Of a stretch of DNA of 64,000 nt, positions 8,042 to 16,016 are shown piece by piece. A model generated the notes under the pieces. The model did no database searches, had not been told where the DNA came from, and saw only the letters and a list, made by a program, of their open reading frames with translations. Position 1 is the stretch's first letter; every line of letters starts with the position of its first letter. The DNA is from Methylobacteriaceae bacterium (GTDB taxonomy: Bacteria; Pseudomonadota; Alphaproteobacteria; Rhizobiales; Beijerinckiaceae): contig JACKJC010000002.1 of the NCBI GenBank assembly GCA_020638195.1, positions 372,001 to 436,000 on the forward strand. Reading direction: 5' to 3'. Both the position numbers and the translations under genes were made by a program.

Positions 8042-8791
8042 ATGGCAACTCAATCTTCCTCCCTCTGGCAGAAACACGCGATCTTCGAGAAGAACTCGAT
8101 CATCCTGGTGATCGGCATCATCGTCGCCATCGCGTGGGGCGGTCTGGTCGAAATCGTGCCGCTCTTCTATCTGAAGAGCACGATCGAGAAGGTGGATGGG
8201 GTTCGTCCCTATTCGCCGCTCGAACTGGCGGGCTACAACATCTACGTGCGCGAGGGCTGCTACAATTGCCACTCGCAGATGGTGCGCCCGCTGCGTGACG
8301 AAGTGGAACGCTACGGCCACTATTCGCTGGCGGCCGAGAGCATGTACGATCATCCGTTCCAGTGGGGCTCCAAGCGCACCGGTCCGGATCTGGCCCGCAT
8401 CGGCGGCAAGTATTCCGACGACTGGCACCGCGACCATCTGCGCAACCCGCGCGCGGTCGTGCCGACGTCGATCATGCCGTCCTATCCGTGGCTGGAGAAG
8501 ACCCCGCTCGACATCAAGCATCTGGGCGACCAGATGAAGACGCTGTCGATCGTCGGCGTGCCCTACACCAAGGACATGATTGACAATGCGGAGAAGGACG
8601 CGATTGCCCAAGGCGCCGCCGACAGCAAGGACGTCAAGGGTCTGCAGGATCGCTACAAGAAGATCATCGTGCGCGATCTGGGCGCGGACAAGGGCAAGCT
8701 GACGGAAATGGACGCCGTCATCGCGTACCTGCAGCGCATGGGCACGCTGGTCGACTTCAAGCTGTACGACTCCAAAGCCAACATCCGGTGA
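8042..8791 (+). CDS. ccoO: cbb3-type cytochrome c oxidase subunit II (mono-haem cytochrome c)
   Basis: A 249-residue membrane-anchored cytochrome c. One membrane span lies at residues 19-38 and the haem c site is C73-x2-C76-H77 (GCYNCHSQM). The likely axial methionine is in SIMPSYPW. CcoO sits in the core complex and takes electrons from CcoP to the haem b/b3-CuB centre in CcoN. The length matches the family. A GAGGAG-type ribosome site precedes the ATG, and ccoQ begins nine bases after the stop. Confidence 0.97.
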   Translation: MATQSSSLWQKHAIFEKNSIILVIGIIVAIAWGGLVEIVPLFYLKSTIEKVDGVRPYSPLELAGYNIYVREGCYNCHSQMVRPLRDEVERYGHYSLAAESMYDHPFQWGSKRTGPDLARIGGKYSDDWHRDHLRNPRAVVPTSIMPSYPWLEKTPLDIKHLGDQMKTLSIVGVPYTKDMIDNAEKDAIAQGAADSKDVKGLQDRYKKIIVRDLGADKGKLTEMDAVIAYLQRMGTLVDFKLYDSKANIR

Positions 8792-8800
8792 GGGCGCGTC

Positions 8801-8953
8801 ATGAGCTCCTACCATTACTGGCGTGAAATCGCGGCGAGCTGGGGCCTGTTCTACTTCATCGCGATTTTCTTCATGGCGCTTGCCTATGCGCTCTGGCCCT
8901 CGAAGCAAAAGAGCTTCGAGGAGGCCTCCCAGATACCGCTCATCGAGGATTGA
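8801..8953 (+). CDS. ccoQ: cbb3 oxidase small subunit CcoQ
   Basis: A 50-residue single-span protein: ATG at 8801, membrane segment at about residues 12-31 (GLFYFIAIFFMALAYALWPS), then a short charged cytoplasmic tail. The position between ccoO and ccoP and the W-P-S-K after the membrane span are typical of CcoQ, which stabilises the association of CcoP with the core complex under oxygen. Its TGA overlaps the ATG of ccoP (TGATG), so the two are translationally coupled. Confidence 0.93.
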   Translation: MSSYHYWREIAASWGLFYFIAIFFMALAYALWPSKQKSFEEASQIPLIED

Positions 8954-9840
8954 TGAACATGGCCAATGCATCTGACCCAAGGGTCGACGCCCGTACGGGC
9001 ACTCCGACGACCGGCCACGAGTGGGACGGTATCGCGGAACTGAATACGCCGCTGCCGCGCTGGTGGCTGTGGACGTTCTACATCACGATCGTCTGGTCGA
9101 TCGCCTACTGGATCGTGTACCCGGCCTGGCCTGGAATTGCCGGCTGGACGCACGGAATGTTCGGCTGGAACTCGCGCACCGCGGTGGTGCAGGATCTTCA
9201 GGAACTGAAGACGATGCGCGCGGCGGGCGAGGCCAAGCTCTCGGCGGCCAAGCTCGAGGACATCGAGAAGAACCCCGAGCTGCTGTCGATCGCTCGCGCC
9301 CAGGGCGCGGCAGCCTTCGCCAATAATTGCGCTCCGTGCCACGGCGCGGGCGCGCAGGGCGCGGTCGGCTATCCCAACCTGAACGACGACGAATGGCTGT
9401 GGGGCGGCAAGCTCGCCGACATCCAGACGACGCTCCAGCACGGCATCCGCTGGGACGCTGACAAGGACACGCGTTCAGGCGCCATGCCGGCCTTCGGCAA
9501 GGACGGCACGCTCAAGGCGGACGAGATCAAGAACGTCGCGCAGTATGTGCGCTCGCTCTCGGGTCTCCCGAACGAGGGCGGCGCCGATCTCGCCAAGGGC
9601 AAGAAGGTGTTCGCCGACAATTGCGCGGCTTGCCATGGCGACGACGGCAAGGGCAATCAGGAACTCGGCGCGCCGAACCTGACCGACAAGATCTGGCTCT
9701 ACGGTTCCACGACCGCCGCGATCGAGAATCGCGTCACGGTCGGCGGCGGCGGCCAGATGCCTGCCTGGGGCGACCGCCTCGATCCGACCACGATCAAGGC
9801 GTTGACTGTCTATGTGCACAGCCTCGGTGGGGGCAAATAG
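8953..9840 (+). CDS. ccoP: cbb3-type cytochrome c oxidase subunit III (di-haem cytochrome c)
   Basis: A 295-residue protein with an N-terminal membrane anchor (about residues 39-57) and two cytochrome c domains, haem sites C126-x2-C129-H130 and C224-x2-C227-H228. Methionine ligands are in GAMPAFG and GQMPAWG. CcoP receives electrons from soluble or membrane cytochromes c and passes them to CcoO. The ATG at 8953 overlaps the ccoQ stop; a TTG one codon earlier is less likely. The stop at 9840 is immediately followed by the start of ccoG. Confidence 0.97.
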   Translation: MNMANASDPRVDARTGTPTTGHEWDGIAELNTPLPRWWLWTFYITIVWSIAYWIVYPAWPGIAGWTHGMFGWNSRTAVVQDLQELKTMRAAGEAKLSAAKLEDIEKNPELLSIARAQGAAAFANNCAPCHGAGAQGAVGYPNLNDDEWLWGGKLADIQTTLQHGIRWDADKDTRSGAMPAFGKDGTLKADEIKNVAQYVRSLSGLPNEGGADLAKGKKVFADNCAACHGDDGKGNQELGAPNLTDKIWLYGSTTAAIENRVTVGGGGQMPAWGDRLDPTTIKALTVYVHSLGGGK

Positions 9841-11340
9841 TTGGACCTAAGAATTGACGAAAAGCAGGCCGGGGAGCGCGTCTCCCCGGCCACACTCGTT
9901 TCTGGGGGCGCCGCGCCCGCGGAAGACGGCGCGCTGTATGAAGCGCGCAAGCAGATCTATCCGCAGAGCGTGACGGGCACGTTCCGCCGGATCAAGTGGA
10001 TCATTCTCGCCGTCACGCTCGGCATCTACTACCTCTTGCCGTTTGTCCGGTGGGATCGCGGACCGGGCGCGCCGAACCAGGCGGTGCTCGTCGACCTCGA
10101 ACACAACAGGTTCTATTTTTTCTTCATCGAGATCTGGCCGCAGGAAGTCTATTACATCACCGGACTGATGATCCTGGCCGCGCTCGGCCTGTTCCTGATG
10201 AATGCTCTCGCCGGACGCGTGTGGTGCGGCTACCTCTGCCCGCAGACGGTGTGGACCGACCTGTTTCTCGCCATCGAACGTCTCGCCGAAGGCGATCGCC
10301 GCGAGCGCATGCGCAAGGACGCCGGCCCTTGGAACGTCCAGCGCGTCGCCGAAAAGATCGTCAAGCATTCGCTGTGGCTGGCCATCGCCTGGTGGACCGG
10401 CGGCGCCTGGGTTCTGTATTTCAACGACGCTCCAACGCTGGTGCGTCAGCTCGCGACTTTCCACGCGCCGGCGATCGCCTACATCTGGATCGGCATCCTC
10501 ACCGGCACGACCTACATTCTCGCCGGCTTCATGCGCGAGCAGGTCTGTCTCTACATGTGCCCCTGGCCGCGCATCCAGGCGGCGCTCACCGACGAGAACG
10601 CGCTCAACGTCACCTATCGCTACGACCGCGGCGAACCGCGCATGTCGGTCAAGAAGGCCAAGGCCGCGCGTACGCTCGGCGGGCCGGCCGGCGATTGTGT
10701 CGACTGCGGCCAGTGCGTGGCTGTGTGCCCGACCGGCGTCGACATTCGCGGCGGACTCAATATGGGTTGCATACAGTGCGGCCTGTGCATCGACGCTTGC
10801 GACAACGTGATGCGCAAGATCGGGCGGCCCGAGCGCCTGATCGCGTATGATACCGATGTAAACATTCAGCGTCGGCTCGCGGGACTGGAGAATGTCTTCA
10901 AGCCGGTACGCGTCAGGACCGTGCTGTACACGGTTCTGATCGTGGGCATATTCGCGCTCATGGCGGGCAAGATGTTCACGCGCGCGGATGCGAGCCTCGC
11001 GGTCATCCACGATCGCAACCCGCTGTTCGTGACCCTGTCGACCGGCGAAATCCGTAACGGCTACACCGTGCGTTTCGCCAACATGGCGCCGAAATCGCGC
11101 CATTTCGTTCTCAAGGTGGAGGGCCTGCCGGGCTCGCGCTTCGAGGTGATCGGCGAGGACAAGAACACGAGCGGGCGAGAGGACCTTGATATAGGTCCAG
11201 ATCAGACCCGCGAAACGCGTCTACTGGTGTTCAGCGGGACAGCGAAGCCGCAGGGCAATTCCACACCCCTGCGCTTCGTGGTGACCGACGAGACCGGAAA
11301 GACGGTCGCGACCGCGAAGGATTTCTTCCGGGCGCCCTGA
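9841..11340 (+). CDS. ccoG: Cytochrome c oxidase accessory protein CcoG (cupric reductase/ferredoxin type)
   Basis: A 499-residue integral membrane protein with two 4Fe-4S ferredoxin motifs at about residues 285-320 (CVDCGQCVAVCP and CIQCGLCIDACD), plus Cys pairs in CGYLCPQ and CLYMCPWPR. These last motifs are NosR/NapH-like. CcoG has been described as reducing Cu(II) to Cu(I) during assembly of the CuB site. The start is a TTG directly abutting the ccoP stop with a G-rich ribosome site in the end of ccoP; no better ATG exists near. The C-terminal third is a periplasmic FixG-type immunoglobulin-like domain. Confidence 0.96.
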   Translation: MDLRIDEKQAGERVSPATLVSGGAAPAEDGALYEARKQIYPQSVTGTFRRIKWIILAVTLGIYYLLPFVRWDRGPGAPNQAVLVDLEHNRFYFFFIEIWPQEVYYITGLMILAALGLFLMNALAGRVWCGYLCPQTVWTDLFLAIERLAEGDRRERMRKDAGPWNVQRVAEKIVKHSLWLAIAWWTGGAWVLYFNDAPTLVRQLATFHAPAIAYIWIGILTGTTYILAGFMREQVCLYMCPWPRIQAALTDENALNVTYRYDRGEPRMSVKKAKAARTLGGPAGDCVDCGQCVAVCPTGVDIRGGLNMGCIQCGLCIDACDNVMRKIGRPERLIAYDTDVNIQRRLAGLENVFKPVRVRTVLYTVLIVGIFALMAGKMFTRADASLAVIHDRNPLFVTLSTGEIRNGYTVRFANMAPKSRHFVLKVEGLPGSRFEVIGEDKNTSGREDLDIGPDQTRETRLLVFSGTAKPQGNSTPLRFVVTDETGKTVATAKDFFRAP

Positions 11341-11359
11341 CAAGCGTAAGGACTGATAC

Positions 11360-11890
11360 ATGCCGACTGTTTTGCCAGACGCCGAGACTCGGGCGCAGCG
11401 CGCGCGCGACGAAGAAGGGTTCAAGCTGACCGGTTTTCATGTGCTGGCCATGCTGATCGCGTTCTTCGGCATCGTCGCGGGGGTCAATGTCGTGATGATC
11501 CGTTACGCGCTGGAGACGCATAGCGGCGAGGTGACTGCGCATCCTTACGAGAAGGGGCTCGCCTACAATGCCGCGATCCGCGAGGCGCGTGAGCAGGAGG
11601 CGCGCGGCTGGAAGGTCGACGGCCATGTGACGCACGACAATGGCAAGGCGCGTATCGAGGTGACTGCGCACGACGCGTCCGGCGCGACGCTGAGCGGCCT
11701 GAAGGTGCATGCGCTGCTGGCGGCGCCCGCCGACGTCAAGCGCGACCGTCCGCTGGAACTTGCCGAGGTCGCGCCAGGCGTCTATCGGGGCGAGGCGCGC
11801 GCGCAGGCGGGCGCCTGGGATCTCGAACTCACGGCGGCGCGCGACGGCAAGACGCTGTTTCAGTCGCACAATCGCATCACCCTGCACTGA
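11360..11890 (+). CDS. ccoH: cbb3 oxidase assembly protein CcoH (FixH)
   Basis: A 176-residue protein of the FixH family with one membrane span at about residues 24-46 and a periplasmic beta-rich domain ending in FQSHNRITLH. The YNAAIREA segment in the middle is typical. CcoH stays attached to the cbb3 complex and is needed for its stable assembly. It lies between ccoG (19-base gap) and ccoI (9-base gap) as in most alphaproteobacteria. Confidence 0.94.
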   Translation: MPTVLPDAETRAQRARDEEGFKLTGFHVLAMLIAFFGIVAGVNVVMIRYALETHSGEVTAHPYEKGLAYNAAIREAREQEARGWKVDGHVTHDNGKARIEVTAHDASGATLSGLKVHALLAAPADVKRDRPLELAEVAPGVYRGEARAQAGAWDLELTAARDGKTLFQSHNRITLH

Positions 11891-11899
11891 ACCGCCGTC

Positions 11900-14152
11900 A
11901 TGTCGTTGGATATCGATCTCTCCGGCTTCGTGCGCCAGACCGACGACGGCGCGCGCGGGATTGATTTCGCCATCGACGGCATGACCTGCGCCGCCTGCAT
12001 CGTCGAGATCGAGCAGGCGATGAAGAAGATTCCGGGCGTCGAGAAAGCGCGGATCAACTATTCCAACTCGCGTCTCGCGCTCGGCTGGAAGGACGAGACG
12101 CTGGATCCCGCGCTCGCTGTCGAGCAGTTGCGGCGCATGGGCTATGTCGCCCATCCCTTCGAACTCGCCGAGGCGGAATCGCGCGACGCGGAACACGCGA
12201 AGTTTCTCCTGCGCTGCCTGGCGGTCGCGGGTTTCGCGGCGATGAACGTGATGCTCTTGTCGGTGTCGGTGTGGGCCGGCAACGCCTCCGACATCACGCC
12301 CGAGACGCGCGACATGTTCCACTGGCTGTCGGCGCTCATCGCGCTGCCGGCCGCCGCGTTTTCGGGGCGTCCGTTCTTCACGAGCGCGCTCGGCGCGCTC
12401 AAGAGACGCGCGCTCAACATGGACGTGCCGATCTCGCTCGCCATCATTCTCGCTCTCGGCATGAGCGTGGTCGAAACGGCGAACCATCGGCCGGAAGCCT
12501 ATTTCGATTCCGCGTTGATGCTGATCTTCTTCCTGTTGATCGGGCGCTATCTCGAACAGACGATGCGCCAGCGCACGCGCGCGGTCGCCGGCAATATCGC
12601 CGCGCTGCGCTCGCCGCTTGCCGCGCGCGTCAATCCGGATGGCTCTGTCACGCAGGTTCCCACCGCGCGGATCGCGGCGGACGACATCGTGCTGGTGCGG
12701 CCGGGCGAGCGGATTCCAGTCGACGGCTCCATCGTCGCGGGGACGAGCGAGATCGACGAGAGCATTGTGACCGGCGAGACGCGCCAACGCTCGGTCGGCG
12801 TCGGCGCTGACGTCTTTTCCGGTACGCTGAATTTTTGCGGCGCGCTGAACATTCGCGCACGAGCGGTGGGGGCGGGCGGCTTTCTCGACGAGATCGAACG
12901 GCTTCTGGAAAACGCCGCGAGCGCGCGCTCGCATTTCGTCGGTCTCGCGGAACGCGCTTCGCGAATCTATGCGCCGGTCGTTCATCTGACGGCGGCGGCG
13001 ACGCTGGTCGGCTGGCTGATCGCCGGCAAGAGCGCGCATGACGCCATCGTCACGGCGATCGCCGTGCTCATCATCACCTGCCCCTGCGCGCTGGCGCTGG
13101 CGGTGCCCGCGGTGCACGTGACGGCGAGCGGCGCGCTGTTCCGTTCGGGCGTGCTGCTCAACGGCGGTCAGGCGATCGAACGTTTCGCGGAAGCCGATAC
13201 GATCGTCTTCGACAAGACCGGCACGCTGACGCTGCCCGAGCCGCGCGTCGCCAATGCGCGCGACTTCTCAGGCGATCTCATCGAGCGCGCGGCGCGGCTC
13301 GCGCGTTCGAGCCGCCATCCGCTCGCCCGCGCTCTGGCGCAGGAACGGCCCATGGGCGCGCCCTACGACGGCGCTCGCGAGGAGCCGGGCGCCGGAGTCG
13401 CCGCTTCCATCGACAATATCGAGACGCGGCTCGGCAGCGCGGCTTTCTGCGGCCTCGACGCCTCCGCCGCCGCGCCGGCGCTGGACGAAGGCTCCTCCGT
13501 CATCTTCTATCGGCGCGGCGACGAGACGGCTGTGTTCCGCGTGCGCCAGACGCTGCGCGCGGACGCTGTCGAGACAATCGCCGCTCTGAAGGCGAGGGGC
13601 TTCAGGGTCGAAATCATCTCGGGCGATTCGCCCGCCGCCACGCGCGCGGTCGCCGAGACGCTCGGGGTCGCCGATTACCTCGGCGGCGCCAAGCCTGCCG
13701 ACAAGGTCGCGCGGCTCGAGGCGCTGAAGGCCGAGGGGCGCAAGACATTGATGGTCGGCGACGGGTTCAACGACGCGCCGGCGCTGGCGGCGGCCCATGC
13801 CTCGCTGTCGCCGGTCAGCGCCGCCGATGTCGCGCAGGCTTCCGCGGACGCCGTGTTTCTTGGCGAAAAGCTCGCGCCGGTTGCGCGCGCGCTCGAACTT
13901 TCGCGCCTCGCGCGAAAGCTGATGCGCCAAAATCTCGGGATCGCTGTCATCTACAATGCGATTGCCGTGCCGCTCGCCATATCGGGCCTTGTGACGCCGC
14001 TGATTGCGGCGCTCGCCATGTCCGGCTCGTCGCTCGTCGTCACCGGCAATGCGTTGCGCGCAGGCGTCGGCGCGGGCGAGAGCCGCACGCCGGAGCAGGC
14101 GCAAGCGGGCGAGCCTGAAGGCTCGCGGTCCAATGCGGGAGCGGCGGCATGA
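11900..14152 (+). CDS. ccoI: Copper-transporting P1B-type ATPase for cbb3 oxidase assembly
   Basis: This 750-residue FixI/CcoI-type ATPase exports Cu(I) to the periplasm for the CuB centre. Domains in order: N-terminal heavy-metal domain with C30-x2-C33 (GMTCAAC), about eight membrane spans with the C394-P-C396 metal site, the phosphorylated aspartate D438 in DKTGTL, and the GDGFNDAP hinge around D621. The last 20 residues (about 731-750) are unusual: part of them is encoded by a palindromic repeat that also occurs in intergenic DNA of this window. The stop overlaps the ccoS ATG (ATGA). Confidence 0.96.
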   Translation: MSLDIDLSGFVRQTDDGARGIDFAIDGMTCAACIVEIEQAMKKIPGVEKARINYSNSRLALGWKDETLDPALAVEQLRRMGYVAHPFELAEAESRDAEHAKFLLRCLAVAGFAAMNVMLLSVSVWAGNASDITPETRDMFHWLSALIALPAAAFSGRPFFTSALGALKRRALNMDVPISLAIILALGMSVVETANHRPEAYFDSALMLIFFLLIGRYLEQTMRQRTRAVAGNIAALRSPLAARVNPDGSVTQVPTARIAADDIVLVRPGERIPVDGSIVAGTSEIDESIVTGETRQRSVGVGADVFSGTLNFCGALNIRARAVGAGGFLDEIERLLENAASARSHFVGLAERASRIYAPVVHLTAAATLVGWLIAGKSAHDAIVTAIAVLIITCPCALALAVPAVHVTASGALFRSGVLLNGGQAIERFAEADTIVFDKTGTLTLPEPRVANARDFSGDLIERAARLARSSRHPLARALAQERPMGAPYDGAREEPGAGVAASIDNIETRLGSAAFCGLDASAAAPALDEGSSVIFYRRGDETAVFRVRQTLRADAVETIAALKARGFRVEIISGDSPAATRAVAETLGVADYLGGAKPADKVARLEALKAEGRKTLMVGDGFNDAPALAAAHASLSPVSAADVAQASADAVFLGEKLAPVARALELSRLARKLMRQNLGIAVIYNAIAVPLAISGLVTPLIAALAMSGSSLVVTGNALRAGVGAGESRTPEQAQAGEPEGSRSNAGAAA
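14109..14126. repeat. Palindromic repeat inside the 3' end of ccoI
   Basis: GCGAGCC-TGAA-GGCTCGC forms a 7-base-pair stem with a TGAA loop and is followed by GGTCCAA. The same stem and loop occurs at 17504-17521, and a degenerate copy with the same GGTCCAA flank is at 28044-28068. Here it is translated as part of the CcoI tail. Confidence 0.8.
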
Positions 14153-14307
14153 ACGTGCTCATCTATCTCGTGCCGATCGCGCTGACGCTCGGCTTCGTTG
14201 GGCTCGTCGCCTTCGTCTGGTCGCTGCGATCAGGTCAGTTCGACGATCTCGACGGCGCGGCGTCGCGCGTTCTGTTCGACGACGACGTCGACGACAGGAA
14301 AACATGA
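14149..14307 (+). CDS. ccoS: cbb3 oxidase maturation protein CcoS
   Basis: A 52-residue protein with one membrane span at residues 3-25, followed by RSGQFDDLDGAASRVLFDDD. The G-Q-F/Y-D-D-L-D-x3-R-x-L-x-D motif is the CcoS signature. CcoS is needed for inserting the redox cofactors into CcoN. It overlaps ccoI by an ATGA and in turn overlaps the ccoA-like gene by another ATGA at 14304-14307, so three genes are translationally coupled. Confidence 0.95.
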   Translation: MNVLIYLVPIALTLGFVGLVAFVWSLRSGQFDDLDGAASRVLFDDDVDDRKT

Positions 14308-15413
14308 GCTACGCCGACCTCGATCCCGCCGCGGGCCGCGCTGGACGGCTCGACTGCGTCTGCGCGCCCGGCGAGGAGGGCAAGGGCGGCGAAGCCCTGG
14401 TGCGCCTGACGACAGGCTTCGGGCTCGCAATTCTTGCGCAAACGCTCGTGCTCGCGGCCTTGCCGCTGGCGGCTGCGGCCGTCGCGCCGCGACCGAGCCT
14501 CGCGGGGCTGCCCTATGCGCTGACGTTGCTCGGCGCCGCGCTCGCGACTTTTCCGGCCTCCTTCCTGCTCGACGCTTTCGGGCGGCGCGCGGCCTTTTCG
14601 CTCGGCGCGAGTCTCGGCGTCGCCGGCGGCGCGTTGTCGGCGTGGTCGGCGATGCGCGGACTGTTCGCGCCGCTGTGCGTCGGCGCGCTGTGGCTCGGCC
14701 TCGCGCATGGCTTCGCGCTGTTCTATCGCCATGCGGCGGCGGCCGGCGCGCAGGGTGCGCGCGGCGGCGCGGTGGTGTTCGCCGGCGGCGCGCTCGCCGC
14801 GCTGCTCGCGCCGGGCCTCATGCTGTTCGCCGGCGAATGGGCGGGCCCCTTCGCGGACGCCGCGACGCTCGCCGCCGCCGGGCTCGTCGATCTCGTTGCG
14901 CTGGTCATCGCCGTGACACTGCCGCATGCGCTCGCGCCCCAGCGCGCTGAGGCGCTTCCCGCGCCGCCGCTATCCGGCTTTGTCGCTGCGACCATCATCG
15001 GCGCCATCGCCTGGTTCGTCATGACGCTTCTGATGGCGCGCGCCTCGCCGACGCTGGTCGCCTGCGGCGTGGCGTCGGCGGCGGTCGGCGGCGTGATCGC
15101 CTGGCATCTGGTCGCCATGTATGCGCCGGCCGCGATCATCCGCTTCGCGGGAACCGAACCGCCGCCGGCGATCGCTCTGGTCGTGGGGCTGGTTACGCTG
15201 ATGGGCGCGGCGGCGCTGTTCTCGGCCGGGCAGGGCGCGGCCTCTATCGGCCTGGCGCTGGCGGGCGCGGGCGTCGGCTGGTCGCTCGCCAACGCCGGAT
15301 TGATGCAGTGGATCTACGGCGCTGGCGCGCCAACGCGCCTGATGCTGGGCTTTCACGACTTCGCGTTGCTGTCTGCTGCGCTGATCGGCGCGCTGGTCGC
15401 GCCGCTGATCTGA
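14304..15413 (+). CDS. ccoA: CcoA-type MFS copper importer
   Basis: A 369-residue polytopic membrane protein of MFS type with about eleven or twelve spans. In the second half it has M240-x3-M244 and H268-x3-M272, in two successive membrane segments. The 28-residue distance from the first Met to the His is the same as I recall for the essential MxxxM/HxxxM pair of Rhodobacter capsulatus CcoA, the importer supplying cytoplasmic copper for cbb3 assembly. The ATG at 14304 overlaps the ccoS stop. The frame is open further upstream, but that region is ccoI in another frame. Position as the last gene of the cco operon supports the call; loose annotation would be YbfB/YjiJ-like or general MFS. Confidence 0.82.
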   Translation: MSYADLDPAAGRAGRLDCVCAPGEEGKGGEALVRLTTGFGLAILAQTLVLAALPLAAAAVAPRPSLAGLPYALTLLGAALATFPASFLLDAFGRRAAFSLGASLGVAGGALSAWSAMRGLFAPLCVGALWLGLAHGFALFYRHAAAAGAQGARGGAVVFAGGALAALLAPGLMLFAGEWAGPFADAATLAAAGLVDLVALVIAVTLPHALAPQRAEALPAPPLSGFVAATIIGAIAWFVMTLLMARASPTLVACGVASAAVGGVIAWHLVAMYAPAAIIRFAGTEPPPAIALVVGLVTLMGAAALFSAGQGAASIGLALAGAGVGWSLANAGLMQWIYGAGAPTRLMLGFHDFALLSAALIGALVAPLI

Positions 15414-15416
15414 AAT

Positions 15417-15938
15417 TCAGTTCAATACGCCCGTCGGCGCGATCGTCGAATCGAGTGTGAGTACGCGACCGGCCTGTTTGCTCAGGCATGCTTTGGAAAC
15501 GCTGGCCACATCGTCGCAGCCGGTCCATGCCTCGACATAGACTTCGCGGCAATCGTGCATCGTCGCGATTTCCTCGATCGTGCGGTGAAGCGCGCGGTGG
15601 ATGGCGTCGCCGATCAACTGGAAGGTCGCGATATGCGCGATGCGCAACCGGGTGCGTCCGGGCTGGGAGCGATCGACGCCGTAGGCGAGAATTGCATGTC
15701 GGCGATCCCGCTGATCAACAAGGCAAATCAAGCGCTGAGGCGCGTTCTCGCGCTCGGCCGTGGATACGTAGTTGGTCCACAGCGCCAGACTGAGCGTGGG
15801 GTAACGACAGGAGACGAGCGGATAGGCGAGATGCGCTTCCGCCGCTGTTAATCCTCTCGCCATGAACATCAATCGTCGTCCTGCGGTTTGCCGCGCCTTG
15901 CGGGACCGATCGCTTAAATGAAGGCTGGCGCTCGCCAT
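15417..15938 (-). CDS. Hypothetical protein, possibly GNAT-like
   Basis: A 173-residue soluble protein that I do not recognise. It has an alternating strand/helix pattern in the middle (a VDQRDRRHAILAYGVDR strand pair, then a helix RALHRTIEEIATMHDCREVYVEAWT), which loosely recalls an acetyltransferase fold, but no acetyl-CoA loop is clear. Three cysteines lie in the last 65 residues. It converges with the ccoA-like gene and diverges from fnr. The ATG at 15938 is only six bases from the FNR box at 15944-15957, so a start at an internal Met (15869 or 15863) is possible. Confidence 0.5.
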   Translation of the reverse strand: MASASLHLSDRSRKARQTAGRRLMFMARGLTAAEAHLAYPLVSCRYPTLSLALWTNYVSTAERENAPQRLICLVDQRDRRHAILAYGVDRSQPGRTRLRIAHIATFQLIGDAIHRALHRTIEEIATMHDCREVYVEAWTGCDDVASVSKACLSKQAGRVLTLDSTIAPTGVLN

Positions 15939-15943
15939 GGTCG

Positions 15944-15957
15944 TTGTTGTAAATCAA
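15944..15957. promoter_or_regulatory. FNR-type box upstream of fnr
   Basis: TTGTTGTAAATCAA matches nine of ten specified bases of TTGAT-N4-ATCAA. It lies 59 bases upstream of the chosen fnr start at 16017, a fitting place for autoregulation by FNR, and between fnr and the divergent hypothetical gene. Confidence 0.7.
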
Positions 15958-16016
15958 TGTCGCCATTTGTCGGCCCCATAAGCAAAATTGCAGCTTTGCG
16001 AGGCATTGAAATTCGT

